Origin: Selaginella moellendorffii
Taxonomy: Eukaryota > Streptophyta > Lycopodiopsida > Selaginellales > Selaginellaceae
Direction of reading: 5' to 3'
Assembly (NCBI RefSeq): GCF_000143415.4
Contig: NW_003314338.1
Location: 769,995-833,994, forward strand
DNA length: 64,000 nt
Of the stretch, positions 19,676-32,061 are shown in pieces. The notes under the pieces are model-generated. The model did not search any database. It was not told where the DNA came from and worked only from the letters and a program-made list of their open reading frames with translations. Every line of letters starts with the position of its first letter. Position 1 is the stretch's first letter. The position numbers and the translations under genes are program-made.

Positions 19676-22483
19676 CAAAGATTAAAAATCTTTTGCTAAC
19701 TAAGCAATCATGGGAACATCTTGCAGCAGAATTAATCATTTTAATTCTGACAATTGACAGTGAAAACATAGAATAATTGTCAATATCTGTGCTCTTAAGA
19801 GCCAAATATCTCCAAGTTTATAAATGATTTTAGCATCTTAGGAGATTCTATTGAACATAAAGAATTTGACACATTGAATTGGAATCAACCAGTTTATAGA
19901 TTTATTATATATAAATAATTACTGCTAGATTAATATTTCTATACAAGACAAAAACAAGGTTGATCTTATCTAACACATAATACTCAAAAAATACAAGCTC
20001 AAAAAAGTAACATAAATAAAACAAAGAAAGCTAGATATTTATACTATTACTATGGGAAATTATATAACCCTTAATTAATCTACTATTATAAATATATTAA
20101 AGTTTAAAAAATATAAGATGTTATTGAATGAGAAAAAAGTTAAGTGTTAAGAAAGGAAAGATTAAAGAAGAAAAATGATAATTAAAAAATAGATAAAAAT
20201 TAATATCTATAATTAGATATAGACTAAAACTATTATATAAAAAATTATATATTTGTTCTCATTAATATAAAAGTATTAAATTATTTTTTTAATATAGTAT
20301 AATGAGACTAAATGAAATTAATATTGAACAGGAGTGCATTTGAAAATACTTTACATCCCTCCTTGGTGCCTTCTACAAACTTCACTTTCTTCTTTGCACC
20401 AACCAAAAATATTTTTTTAAAAATATTGAAATTATCACAAAAGTTTTAAAATTAATTATATTTTGTTAGTGGACTATAATGCAATAAAATATAGTATTTC
20501 TAAATTTATTTCTTTGTTACTACGAAAGAAAGAAAGATTTGATCTTTAAGAATTATATTTTAAGGTAAATATTATTCTTTTACTTTAAATTTTATGATTT
20601 ATTTAATAGTGATTTTATTTAATATTTTAACTAAAATTAAATTCCTATAAATGAATTATGTAGTAAACACTAACTTCTCAAAACTTGCAGAATCATCAAT
20701 TCCAAAATAAATGTATAAATAATTAAGTAGAAATGCTTCAATCTTGGTGATTATTGTGATATAGCTTATAAATTTATAACCATCATCAAAATCAAAGAAT
20801 TAGTTGAAGAGTATTAAATAAATATTGTTTTAGTAAATACAAATATTTTGAATTAAGTTCATATTAAATTTAATACTTTAGTAAGAAGAAATTAAATAAA
20901 ATGTTTTATTAATTGATATTAAACTAAATTAATTAATTTTTGAAAATTATTTAATTAATAAATTGTTTTCACATGCTACTTATTTACACCTTAAAAATTC
21001 TTATATTTTTTAAGTTTTGCTTTTGTTTTTAGCAAAACCTAGTTTTGCTAGCAAATAACTTACATTCTATACCTTTAGTTATTTTATTTTTTCTTTTTAG
21101 TTGACTTAATCAAACCTGTAAGGGATTAGATATTAAGAATATACTTGAGTATTCTAGGATATTCTACCATCAAACGATTAATATTCATCTTTTCTTATAA
21201 TTTATAATCTTTCTTAAACACTTTTTAGTATATCTTAGTTTGTTCTAGATGAATATTGTGTTTATAAATTAAAACATGTTTATACTTATAATCTTCTACT
21301 AAACATAAGCTGCATGGTTGGCAAAGTTTTTCATATATTATCAATAATCTCTTGCTGGATCTTTAGGACACCTTCACAACCTAGATCTTCACAATTCCCA
21401 CCAACTTGCCATTGCACAATAAGGGGTGAACATTTCCCCAATATCCTTTCAGATCAATGCTGTAAGATGACTTTCAATCAATTGTATGTTCACATCCTAA
21501 AGCTGCAAATTGAACATTGAGTTCAAGTTGGAGCACAAAAAGGAATTTAGCCAAGGGTTGAAAAGCAAAAGTATACACACATTGTTTAGGCTTGGGAACT
21601 TTTCTCCCAATTGTGTCATAGTAAGTTCTTTTGAGAAAACATGATGTTATTCACAAATTTAGCCAAATGTGAGGCAATTAGGAAAAGCAAGCACAATAGC
21701 AGCACACCCCAGCTCATTTAAAAACTGAACATTATTTTGGCTGCAACTGGCAATCTTATTTAATATCCCACTATCAAGCAATGCTCAGTAATTCAAACAC
21801 TAATTTAAGTTCTTATGGATATTGACACATGCATGTGATCACTAGCTTTGTTTAGCACTCTCTTCACAGAGCTAACGTATCTGCATGGTTGAATTCAAGC
21901 TTTTAATTCATGAATTTGTTAAAAAATCCATGGAGTAATACCTGAGCTCGACACAATTGAAATTGAGGGATGTATTATGCTTGAGGGATGCATGCATAAT
22001 ACATGTAAAAATTACCTCTTCTCTCACAATAGCCAATGGGCATGCAAGTTGTGTTGCTAGAGGGATGCATGCATAATACATGTAAAAATTACCTCTTCTC
22101 TCACAATAGCCAATGGGCATGCAAGTTGTGTTGGAGAGCTACTGCTGAGACAAAACTTTATCAAAATATCTAATAAGACATAATTAAGAAAATATAGATT
22201 TGAAAAATTGGATTAATAAATAAGAATAATTAAGCAAACCAAACATATAAAGATTCCATGTATTCAAAACAGTAACAGTTTCAGCAAATAACAGCAGCAA
22301 GATCAGGATTAGGATCATTCAGGATCCAAAAGGAGGAAGTAGCAGCAAAGGAAAGCCAAGCAGGAAACTTTGAGTGTAGCAGAGAAGTAGTAGCAGTAAA
22401 GGTTATTATCTAGAAGCAGGATTAGAAGCTACACTGAAATGCAAATAAAATATTATAAAAGCTTACCAGTTACAATGAGAGGC
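19676..22483. other. AT-rich intergenic region, no gene seen
   Basis: About 2.8 kb, very AT-rich, with only short chance open frames. It holds no recognisable coding or RNA gene. The only structured part I see is the direct duplication near 22.0 kb. Confidence 0.7.
21984..22133. repeat. 73-bp direct tandem duplication
   Basis: The segment 21984-22056 is repeated exactly at 22061-22133 (period 77 bp, 4-nt spacer). The unit begins AGGGATGCATGCATAATA and ends GCAAGTTGTGTTG. A third partial start (GAGGGATG) precedes it near 21965. The identity shows a recent event. Confidence 0.92.
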
Positions 22484-22960
22484 CTCTCCACTTTCGCAAG
22501 CTGGTCCCATGCCATGATCAGAAAAGCTCGATGATTCTGGCCAAACACCTGCAAGCATAGGAATTCGATTATAATCGAAGTCAAACGTTCACAAGAAATA
22601 AACAATGCCTACCTGAATCCAAAACACCAATGATGATAATTTTGGAATACTTTATCGACAGCAGTTATGTTTCGCTAGTTTCACTGATACCGGAAAAGGA
22701 CTCGTCTCCATTTCCATAGAGACCGAGAAATTTTGTTGTATGTAGCTCATAATTTAGATTGGGAAAAGACAGAAAGCACACCTGCAGAAAGAAAAGATTT
22801 TAGTTGAAAAGATAAATATAAATACTGAATACGATAAATCTTAGCAGCTGCTTCTTCTGTAAGACGAGGTGAGAAGCCACGAAATCCATGCTTGTAGCTA
22901 AAACCCAGAGCAGCTTGAGAACTGATTCAGGAACAAATGAAATTTTGAATTCTAGAAGAA
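22484..22960 (-). pseudogene. Subtilase fragment, degenerate
   Basis: Minus-strand pieces match the 5' exons of the plus-strand subtilases farther right. Near 22910-22830 is the prodomain motif ALGFSYKHGFRGFSPRLTEE; near 22740-22620, FLGLYGNGDESF then [10 protein letters not shown] with an in-frame stop between; near 22555-22500, [13 protein letters not shown] followed by a shortened SGEASHCN. Intron positions are kept, so it arose by DNA duplication. The catalytic His, Asn and Ser exons are absent. Confidence 0.8.
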
Positions 22961-23318
22961 CGTTCTCCAAAACAGCGTAGTGTGAATTGGTACGATGTCA
23001 ATATGTCTAAAGTAAATGATGTGCGTGTCTCCTCCCTGGAAAACAACTCTAAGAAACAAGGTGAATGGTTGCAAAGAATCGATCAAACCTGAGAGCTAGC
23101 CACGCCAACCAAACTGATACAAAGATCCAGCCATCGAAGACAAACCACAGAGAAATCGATTCCAGGTCCGGGAATTTTATATCCATTTCCAAGGACTTCA
23201 ATAGCATAGAGAAAGCTATGTTGTGAAAACGAGTAAGCACAGCGTAAGTTTTGGAAGCTCGTCTGCATGTAAATGCTCACACGACCCTAACCAAAAGACA
23301 AAGGCCTAGCTGATGGAT

Positions 23319-25317
23319 CTACAAGTTGCAAGGCCGGAACACGTTAAAGCCATCGCCAGCGGTAGAAACCAAAAGCCCGTGAATTTGAGGATGCCAGTGC
23401 ACTTCCTTCATATCCTTCTGTCCCTGCAGCGAGTGTCAGAAAATGGAGCCCAAAAGCTCCCAGCTTGCCTGGTGAACGAAAAGCAGTTGGGCCGGCAAGT
23501 TCTCTGGAGCCGCCGCTTGCTCCTGTCCCAGCTCCATTTGGTATTGAGCCTCTTCCTCGGTATCACGCTCCAGCGCTACGTCCCAGATACTACACAAGTG
23601 ACACTTTAGTTCTTGCGCGTTGACGAAACTAGAGGCTTACGTTAGCTGGTTGTCCGCAGAGGCAACAGCCAGAGTGGACTCTTCGTGGGGGCTCCATTCG
23701 ATCGACGTGATATACGAACTATGGTGCGTGAAGTGCGCCACGGCGGAATCTTCCTGAAACCGAAGAGGTTGTGCAAGATTAGCAGAAAAGTATCAAAAGG
23801 GGTATGTACTTACTTTGAACGCCCGGAGATCCCACACGCGGAAGACGCCATTGTCACTTCCTGATGCTAGTAGGCAGGATGCCGACCTGAGAACAGACTA
23901 GTTAGATAAACGAAAAAGAAGTAGAAAATTGCACTTGTTTTTGTTCCAGGAGATGACGTTAACGTCTGTGTCATGAGCTTTTACAGACAGCTCTTTTCTT
24001 CGAGATCGTAAATCCCAAATACCAATGGTTTTGTCCACTGAGCAAGAAGCAAACACATTTTCCTCTGAAGGACTCCACTGATCAAGCACACTGAGTTAGA
24101 ACAGATATGAAGTGAAAATAATACAACCTGTAAGTCCTCCACACTGCGACTATGTCCAAGGCAATGCGCGTTCCCCACGTTCCATCTTCCCCCAGGCATC
24201 GGCTCCCAGAAATGGATCACTCCCTTGCAATCCCCTTGTATGGAAACCTTAACTTAGCACATAGCCTAGCACGAGTCCGAGACAGGTTACCAGAAAGGAA
24301 ACGTCCGGGAGTCATCGGGCTCCAATCCATGGCAAAACCTTCATCTTTATGCGCTTTACATATTTGAAGAGGAGGATGGGAGGTACGTTTGCTGCTTCCA
24401 GCGTCATTGTTTGTAGCTACAGCATTAAGTTGGGACGAAAAGTCCCACATCTGAAGGAAGAAAAACATCACACACACGTAGAGAACTATTGTTGAAAACC
24501 AAAAACTCAAACCTGGACAAAGCCTTCAGCAGACCATGATGCAACAATATGAGGTTGTTGTGGCATGGATCGGATGCGATTCACACACCCCTGGTGAGGC
24601 ACCATTCGTTCCTAAAGAAAAACATAAGAAAAACTGAATTCCACAAAAAAGAGAGAAGAGAGAAGAGAGAATTACCTCCAGCTTAGGAATTTTACTCGAC
24701 TCGTCTGGTGCGGGCGTTGGCGTTTCTTGGTCTTGTTCATCCTCGCTATCGTCACTCTCGCTTCCACTCTCGTCGTTGGAAACAGCGTTGGGCGATCGTT
24801 TCTTTCCAGTCAAGTTGGACAGCTTCACGATGGCAATTGTGTTGCTGGTCGACGCATCTGCCTGCCAGTTACACGTAAAAACGCTAGCTTTTAGAGCTTT
24901 GATCCGAAATGAAAAAAAGAACAACCTGTGTTCCGGCCACGCAAAACATCGTGTGAGGAAATTCATGTCGCAAAGCTCCCAGTGTATCTCTCACGATGTC
25001 AAAGCTGAAATATAAAAATTAAAGCACACAATGGAAATGGAGAAAAAGCTCTTTCAACGAAGAGAATTTCAAAGAATACCTCAAACACGGCCATCCCAAG
25101 TGAAATGCGTGAAGGCAGTCATAAGTAGATGGATCGAATTGCAATTCCTCGTCCTTTTCCAGCGTATCAACTCCAGGACGCCATACCTGGGATGCTATCT
25201 CAATCCAATCTCGCCATCTCAATCGCTCACCTTTGGAACGGGGGCGGGCGGGGCCGATGGAGCCGCCACATTTCGCCTGACCGCCGCCGGCCTTCGCTTC
25301 TTCCCTGTCCGCGCCAT
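23319..25317 (-). CDS. GRWD1/RRB1 WD40 ribosome-biogenesis protein
   Basis: Twelve exons: 25317-25231, 25186-25080, 25004-24926, 24861-24676, 24611-24513, 24450-24291, 24234-24128, 24077-23935, 23886-23814, 23753-23641, 23589-23469, 23423-23319, giving 459 codons. It has a basic N-terminus ([15 protein letters not shown]), the CAF1C-type entry motif ([17 protein letters not shown]), an acidic stretch in exon 4, then WD repeats ([51 protein letters not shown]) and an [10 protein letters not shown] end. GRWD1/RRB1 chaperones ribosomal protein L3 in the nucleolus and also binds histones. The last intron (23424-23468, 45 nt) uses a GC donor; only its removal gives [17 protein letters not shown]. 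It shares a promoter with H3.3. Confidence 0.93.
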
Positions 25318-25557
25318 AAACCCTAAATTCGTGGTTTAGGGCTTTGGTGTTTCGTCCACGTCAGCAGTCCATGCAGCCGGCCAATCAGCGTTGCCGAGGT
25401 ACACCGACGCGGATTGTGCTTTCTCAAACGCATCCCAGCCGTGCGTTGCATCTCGGTCGTTACTATTTAAGAGTCATGCGCTCCATTGTTCTTCCATTTT
25501 AGGGTTTTTAGAGCGGGGCAAACCCTTGCGCTTCGTCTTCAGCTTTGCGATTTCTCA
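25318..25557. promoter_or_regulatory. Bidirectional promoter of GRWD1 and histone H3.3
   Basis: A 240-bp spacer between two start codons. It contains telo-box AAACCCTAA (25318-25326) beside the GRWD1 ATG, a TTTAGGG (25335-25341), the plant histone hexamer CCACGTCA (25356-25363), a CCAAT (25381-25385), an octamer-like CGCGGATT (25408-25415, 7 of 8 match to CGCGGATC), a TATTTAA (25464-25470) at a suitable distance for H3 transcription, and another telo-box TTTTAGGGTTTT (25497-25508). The combination suits proliferation-linked expression of both genes. Confidence 0.7.
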
Positions 25558-26165
<608 letters not shown>

Positions 26166-26396
26166 GCCATGGCTACCAGACTGCTTCTAGCACTACTACT
26201 AGTACTGCCGTGATTGATATAAAAAGCTTTCTTTGATATACCTTTCCTGTAATATACTACTACTGCTAGTTTGACTCCCAAGGTTGTTCTTTTAGATTTG
26301 GTCTATTTCTCAATTATAGTCTTTTTTATCTTAATTCACAGCTGTTGCAAGCTCTCCCGTCTCTAAGCTCCAAGCTGATAGAGCCACTGCCGTTAC

Positions 26397-27400
26397 TTGC
26401 CTCTAAGAAACTTGTACTGCTCGGAGCCTTCTCTCCAGTCGATCTCGGAATCGGAACTTAAACATCCCATAGTCTACTGCGTTCATAGTGTTAGAACTGA
26501 TTGAACAGTGGAAACCACGAAGAAGACTGGCCAAACAGTGGTTTCTATTCAAAAAATAACTCTGGTGGAGTTCCTCTCCAGACAAGTTTCAAGATACCAC
26601 TGAATAATCCATCTAAATACTGGTAAGTTAGGAATCTCCCATGGGTATTTATCGTTTTTGGTCGAGAAAATGTTTGTAGAGCACCGTGGCTGTAGCTATT
26701 GTATTGATTCGATCCATCTCGCTCTTTCTGAAAGAACCGTTGGTGCATACATTAGAACAAACTTTGTAAGCATTTTCTCCGAAAACACCTTTTCAAGATC
26801 TCCGAAAACTACTATTCTTTGTAAGGACTCTTCTGGCGGGTATGGACGTAGCTAAATCTCTGCCTCAAACAAAGGGATCTCGCCACCCTATAGTCCTTGC
26901 AGTACAACAAAATATCACAGTTTTTTTCAATGTAAGCTCACGACCAAGAAGAACATGTTTTACACTTGAAATTTACCACACATGTCTCCACGACTATAAG
27001 TTTGTGTAACTCCTGGAGAGGCCCAAGTTTCGTCCGATTCAAGTAATCCCCAAAGAACAAAAGGCTTGGCTTCGTGCGTTCCATATCCACTCGTCCAGGC
27101 AACAGTCATCTGAAGAGATCTGTTTTAAATTACCTGAAACTGGCTGGAGAGAAGACCCCAATCCAATCAGAATCGTGACCATGGGCAGAGGCATCGAGAT
27201 TTTTGAAGGAGACCTTGACATTTGCAACATTCTGGAACTGTGCAAAGGACGACATGATCACAAGTAATTTTCTTAGCTGACCTTGGATGGTAGGAGAAAC
27301 ACGAATTTCAGCCAAACTATCAATGGCATTGTCAAAGTTAATGCCGGAGCAAGGGTGCTGCTCACCATAGCTAAACAGCGATCCCAAAAGAACAATTAAG
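26397..27400 (-). pseudogene. Purple acid phosphatase (PAP27/24-like) pseudogene
   Basis: Minus-strand fragments in family order: GSLFSYGEQHPCSG (near 27385), IRVSPTIQ, a probable short intron, then VKVSFKNLD..HDSDWIGVFSPASF (27220-27130), MTVAWTSGYGTHEAKPFVLWG (27120-27050), SPGVTQTYSRGDMCG (27020-26975), ARTIGWRDP (26900-26870), SLQRIVVFGD (26830-26800), ERDGSNQYNSY (26740-26710), and a C-terminal VDYGMFKF then DWREGSEQYKFL (26480-26400). Frames change several times and most of the metal-binding core between the last two blocks is missing. Purple acid phosphatases are secreted metallophosphatases; this copy cannot be one. Confidence 0.82.
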
Positions 27401-27604
27401 AGGATCCATTGACCTGAGTAAGGATATTCCTTAAGTATAACTGGATAATTGTGCTTAGTTCGCGTTTAACATTTATCAAAACTTTCGACCGTACACCTTT
27501 CGTGCTTTGCTAGCCACAAACTGAGGATACCACAACACTACGTGGCACATCCTCAGTGGCCTCTCGAGATTTGCTCTCTACACGCTGGCAAATCTCCTGG
27601 CTGG

Positions 27605-27611
27605 TATATAT
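27605..27611 (+). promoter_or_regulatory. TATA box of the LHCII gene
   Basis: TATATAT at 27605-27611 lies about 85 bp before the LHCII start codon, leaving a leader of roughly 55-60 nt, as expected for Lhcb genes. The upstream DNA has ACGTGG (27540-27545) and GGATAATT (27443-27450), which resemble G-box-core and I-box light elements. Confidence 0.55.
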
Positions 27612-27694
27612 CCCCGTCGCAAACGCTCAGCCTCCATCGCCCTCGCTGTGCTTGCTCTATTCTTCGTCTTCCTTTCTTCGTCTTAACCTTAGAT

Positions 27695-28824
27695 ATGGCG
27701 GCGTCGGCTTCGGCGATCAGCAGCTCCTCCTTCTCCGGCCAGACTGCGCTCAAGAGCCCCAATGAGCTCTCCAGGAAGGTCGGAAATCTGGGAGAGGCAC
27801 GCACCGTGATGAGGCGAACCAGGGCCAGCACTCCCGATAGCATTTGGTAAGTCGAGATCTCCCTCTCCAGCAACCTGCATTCCCTGTTTCGTGTAGAAGA
27901 AAGTAGCAATACCTTGATCGCGGAGCTCCATTTCTTAAAAGATCATAGTCGCTGATCTTCACACCATTTCCTCCGCGTTCTTGAAAGATATAGCTTTGTT
28001 GTCTCCATACCATTTCCTTCGAGCTCTTGAAAGTTCATAGTCGCTAACTTTGTTATCTCCACACCATTTCCTTCGAGCTCTTCAAAGCTCACAGTCGCTG
28101 ACTTGGTTGTCTCCACACCATTTCCTTCGAGCTCTTGAAAGATCATAGTCGCTAACTTTGTTGTATCCACAGGTATGGTCCAGACCGACCAAAGTTCCTC
28201 GGCCCCTTCTCCGAGCAGACACCCTCCTACCTCACCGGCGAGTTTCCTGGCGACTACGGCTGGGATACCGCGGGTCTCTCGGCCGACCCCGAGACGTTCG
28301 CCAAAAACCGGGAGCTCGAAGTCATCCACTCCCGCTGGGCCATGCTCGGAGCTCTCGGCTGCGTCACCCCCGAGCTTCTCGCCAAGAACGGCATCAAGTT
28401 TGGCGAGGCTGTGTGGTTCAAGGCCGGCTCGCAGATCTTCAAGGAAGGTGGCCTCGACTACCTGGGAAATCCCAACCTCGTCCACGCACAGAGCATCCTT
28501 GCCATCTGGGCCAGCCAAGTTATCCTCATGGGAGCCGTCGAAGGCTACAGAGTTGGAGGTGGACCGCTCGGCGAGGGACTGGACAAGATCTACCCCGGAG
28601 GTGCGTTTGATCCGCTCGGACTCGCTGACGACCCGGATACTTTCGCTGAGCTCAAGGTGAAGGAGTTGAAGAACGGCAGACTGGCGATGTTCTCCATGTT
28701 TGGTTTCTTCACTCAGGCCATTGTTACAGGCAAGGGACCCATCGAGAACTTGCTCGACCACCTTGACAACCCCACCGTCAACAATGCCTGGGCGTATGCA
28801 ACCAACTTCACTCCCGGATCTTAG
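27695..28824 (+). CDS. LHCII chlorophyll a/b-binding protein (Lhcb1/2 type)
   Basis: Two exons (27695-27846 and 28173-28824) give 267 codons. Residues 1 to about 38 are a chloroplast transit peptide rich in Ser/Ala ([16 protein letters not shown]). The mature protein has all three membrane helices: [21 protein letters not shown] (first, Glu and Arg chlorophyll/ion-pair residues), [19 protein letters not shown] (second), and [20 protein letters not shown] (third). The trimerisation motif WYGPDR near the mature N-terminus fits LHCII. It binds chlorophylls a and b in the thylakoid as antenna of photosystem [18 protein letters not shown] fits Lhcb1/2 better than Lhcb3. Two decayed partial copies lie at 41.8 and 57.2 kb. 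Confidence 0.96.
27937..28165. repeat. 54-bp tandem repeat filling the LHCII intron
   Basis: Most of the 326-nt LHCII intron is about four copies of a 54-bp unit containing CCATTTCCTTCGAGCTCTTG and TCATAGTCGCTAACTTTG. The CCATTT marks fall at 27964, 28010, 28064 and 28118; the first unit lacks 8 bp. It makes this intron far longer than its neighbours. Confidence 0.88.
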
Positions 28825-29226
28825 ACGCTTCAATTTGCAAAGAAAAAAAAGAAAAAGATGTTGTTCCGAGATCACTGTAAACCAGAATAAAACATGCTTA
28901 CTTCTTGTCACTGTTGACACTTAGGAACTTGTTGTGAAGAGCAGTGATCCTGTTGGACTTGACAAAGAAGATCCCCGTGTGCCATCGAGGTTGCAAAGCT
29001 CCTCGTTGAGAACAGAATAAAAAAACTTTACGTGATTATACACGACATGGAACCATTTCCTGTTATCAAAGCTATGCATTGCCTCTGGAAAACTCATTGA
29101 GAATCAGCAAAAAGAAACAAGGAAGCCTGAACTAGTAACTTACCTTAATCGATTGTTGGGTGAACAAGCAGTGCCAAATCTCGTAAAAGACGGTATCAGA
29201 CAAGTGAAACAAGAAAAACGAAAGAA

Positions 29227-31226
29227 TCAATTCCAAGGAGAGTTTTCTATAGGCATGAGAATGGACTTGTGCTGGAGATATGGAAGCAACCCTTCGTATC
29301 CATTCTCTCGACCGATTCCACTCATCTTGTAGCCTCCAAACGGTACTGCTGGTCCTGCTCTCAGGTAGCAATTCACGTAGACAACGCCCGATTTGATCGA
29401 CCTGGTCAGAAGATTGACTGTGTCAATGTTTTTGCTGAAGACCGCCGCTGCTAGACCGTAGTGTGTGCTGTTTGCAAGCTCCACGGCTTCGTCAAGAGTC
29501 CTGACTCAGTGAAGTAATGACCATCAGATAAACCAAGGTATAAACGAAGTCTTCTTACTTGAACTTGAGCACTGAAAGCACGGGACCAAATATTTCCTCG
29601 TTGGCAATCTTCATGGATTGCTACACAAATGTCCTGGATGTTTTGAGAAAAGAGTAAGAGAATCTTAACACAGCAAACCTTGACGTCTCCAAAAATTGTT
29701 GGCTGGATGTAAAATCCTTTCTCGCCGATGCGTTTGCCTCCCACTAGAAGGCTGGCACCTTCTTTTTTTCCCGACTCAATGTAGCTCAAAACTTTGTCCA
29801 GCTGCTCCTGGTTGATCTGATAAAACAGCTCGTGACTAGTATCCGAAAGATGAAGAGAAGATATTTTCTTACTTGGGGACCATTTTGGACTCCGGATTGG
29901 AAAGGATCTCCAATTACACGTTCGCTTGCCAGCTTGACAGACCTCTTGATAAACTCGTCATGAATACTTTCGTGAACAAAGACTCGCGATGCAGCAACAC
30001 AGACTTGTCCCTGAAACACATGTCATCATTTCCAAACAAGTTCCCATCCTGAAAATTTCACCTGATGCATGAAAATGGCATTTTGAGAAACGGCCACAGC
30101 CGAGTCCAAGTCGGCATCCTCGCAGATTATAAACGGAGATTTGCCACCAAGCTCCAGTGTGACGGGCTTTAAGTTGCTTCTCGCAGCACTCTCCATTATC
30201 ATTCTTCCAACTTCAGTGGAACCAGTAAATGTGACCTGAGGAAAAAAAGAACTTTTCTTTTCAACTTTTCTTTTCAATTGCAAGCTTTCTTACCTTATCC
30301 ACGCTCATATGCTTCGAAATCGCGGCTCCTGCAGTGGGACCATAACCAGGAATAACATTGAGGACTCCCGCGGGAATCCCTGCCTATATTCGTGAAGAAA
30401 AAATGACTTTTTGTAGTGCAAGTCTTTCTTACCTCTTGAGAAAGACTCGCCAGGAGCAGTCCTGTCAAAGGTGTCTGCTCGGCAACCTTGACAACGATCG
30501 TATTTCCACAAGTTAACGCAGACCCGACTTTGTTGAGAAACATATGAGCCGGGAAGTTCCACGGAACAATCGCTCCAACCACACCAATTGGCTCCAAAAG
30601 GGTGTAGCACATCCGAGTAGAATCTGTTCGCAAGGTCTTTCCATTGAGCTTGTCAGCCCAGCCTGAGAAAAAAAAAGCCACTCCACTGGTTCAGCAGTGT
30701 TTCGATATTGAAAATATGTTTGTAGTACCTGCATTGTATCGCAGAGAGGCAACCGAACCCGCAATTATCCGCTTTGCTTAGATCGATCAACATTCCGTTG
30801 TTGAGGGTCTCAAGAGTTGCCAGTTCGTCGAGATGTTCCTCGATCACATCCGCGAACTTGTAAAGTATCCTTCCTCTTTCCTACCAAACGAGCATGAACA
30901 AAAGATAAATAAGAAGGAAGAAGGAAGACGGAAGAACTCACAGCAGCACCAAGGCGTGGCCAGGGCCCGTGGTCAAATGCTTCTCGCGCGGCTCTCACGG
31001 CCAGATCCACATCCGCCGCGTCTCCCTCGGCGACTTGAGCAATACATTCCGAGTTGCTGGGATTGAAAGTGGGGAACGTCTTGCCTGCGAAAGATCGACA
31101 AAACCATTTCACTCTCACCACAAAAGCACAAGAAAAGCAAAGATCACAACCTGAGACAGCGTCCACGAATCGCCCATCGATGAAGAGCTTGGTGTGCTTG
31201 ACGAGATCCTTGGCATCGCTCCCCAT
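29227..31226 (-). pseudogene. ALDH2-family aldehyde dehydrogenase, copy A (one frameshift)
   Basis: The exon series is the same as the intact copy at 57893-59884: [18 protein letters not shown] at 31226, [49 protein letters not shown] and [15 protein letters not shown], with all splice sites kept. Near 30769-30774 exon 3 carries one extra base (CCGCTTT where the other copies have CCCCTT). This shifts the frame after DLSK and destroys the [12 protein letters not shown] segment. I saw no other break, so this is either a very recent pseudogene or a sequence error. It lies tail-to-tail with LHCII and head-to-head with a subtilase. Confidence 0.8.
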
Positions 31227-32061
31227 ATCTTTTTTACTTTGCTGCTATCCAAGCCTCGAGTAGTATATACCGGTGCGAATACCAATGCGATATGATATCG
31301 ACGTGGACCTGTTATTTCAGTGGTAGGTATGGTGGCCAAAAACTTCGTAAAAAGGATTGACAAACGCAAATGTTGATAAACTAGCATCAAAACACATTTA
31401 CCGTTCGGTGATGCAGCACTGTTAGGTGCGAAGATTGAAATAAGGGAGAGACAACTCACTTTCTCCGATGGTCACAGAAGTTGGGGGGTCTGCTTAAACA
31501 TGAATCTTCACAGGACTCCTCTCAGTTAAATTGAGGCTCTCTCCAAACCTTAGAAAGATGTTGCCAAATTTTATGTCCATGATGTTTTTTCATCCCCAAC
31601 ATGCACTCTAAGCATTCATTCTACTTCATGAACTGAAGGAAAAACTTTAAAAAGAATATACAATATAACAATAATTTTAATTTTAAATATTCTAGACCCA
31701 TCTTTCCTAGAATGCCTGCTAGAAGTACGTGATGCAAACCAGTATTAACAGCGTCTGGATGAAGAACACTCCCCATGAGTGTTTCCTCCTTGTCCTTGGA
31801 AATCAATCAAGCTGAGAAAGAACTACTATAATCTGTCAGCTAGTGATGCTAAATTCTTGTGATATAATTTAACAACGACAAATTCTCCTGAATAAGTCGT
31901 ATTCCAATGAGCTATAATTTGTAAACTCGTGATATACTTAACATCACTAGCCCAGTCAAACAAGGCGGCCTGAGATGCGCGTCACAGGAAATTTTCCGCA
32001 GTTTCCAATATAAATGATTACATCTTCTTCCTGCAATTCTCAAATACAATTCTTCGAGTTC

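Noticed and set aside
27943-28920. A 325-codon minus-strand frame across the LHCII gene with a periodic EELEGNGVE repeat
   Set aside because: The periodicity comes from the intron's 54-bp tandem repeat, and the rest is antisense to LHCII exon 2.
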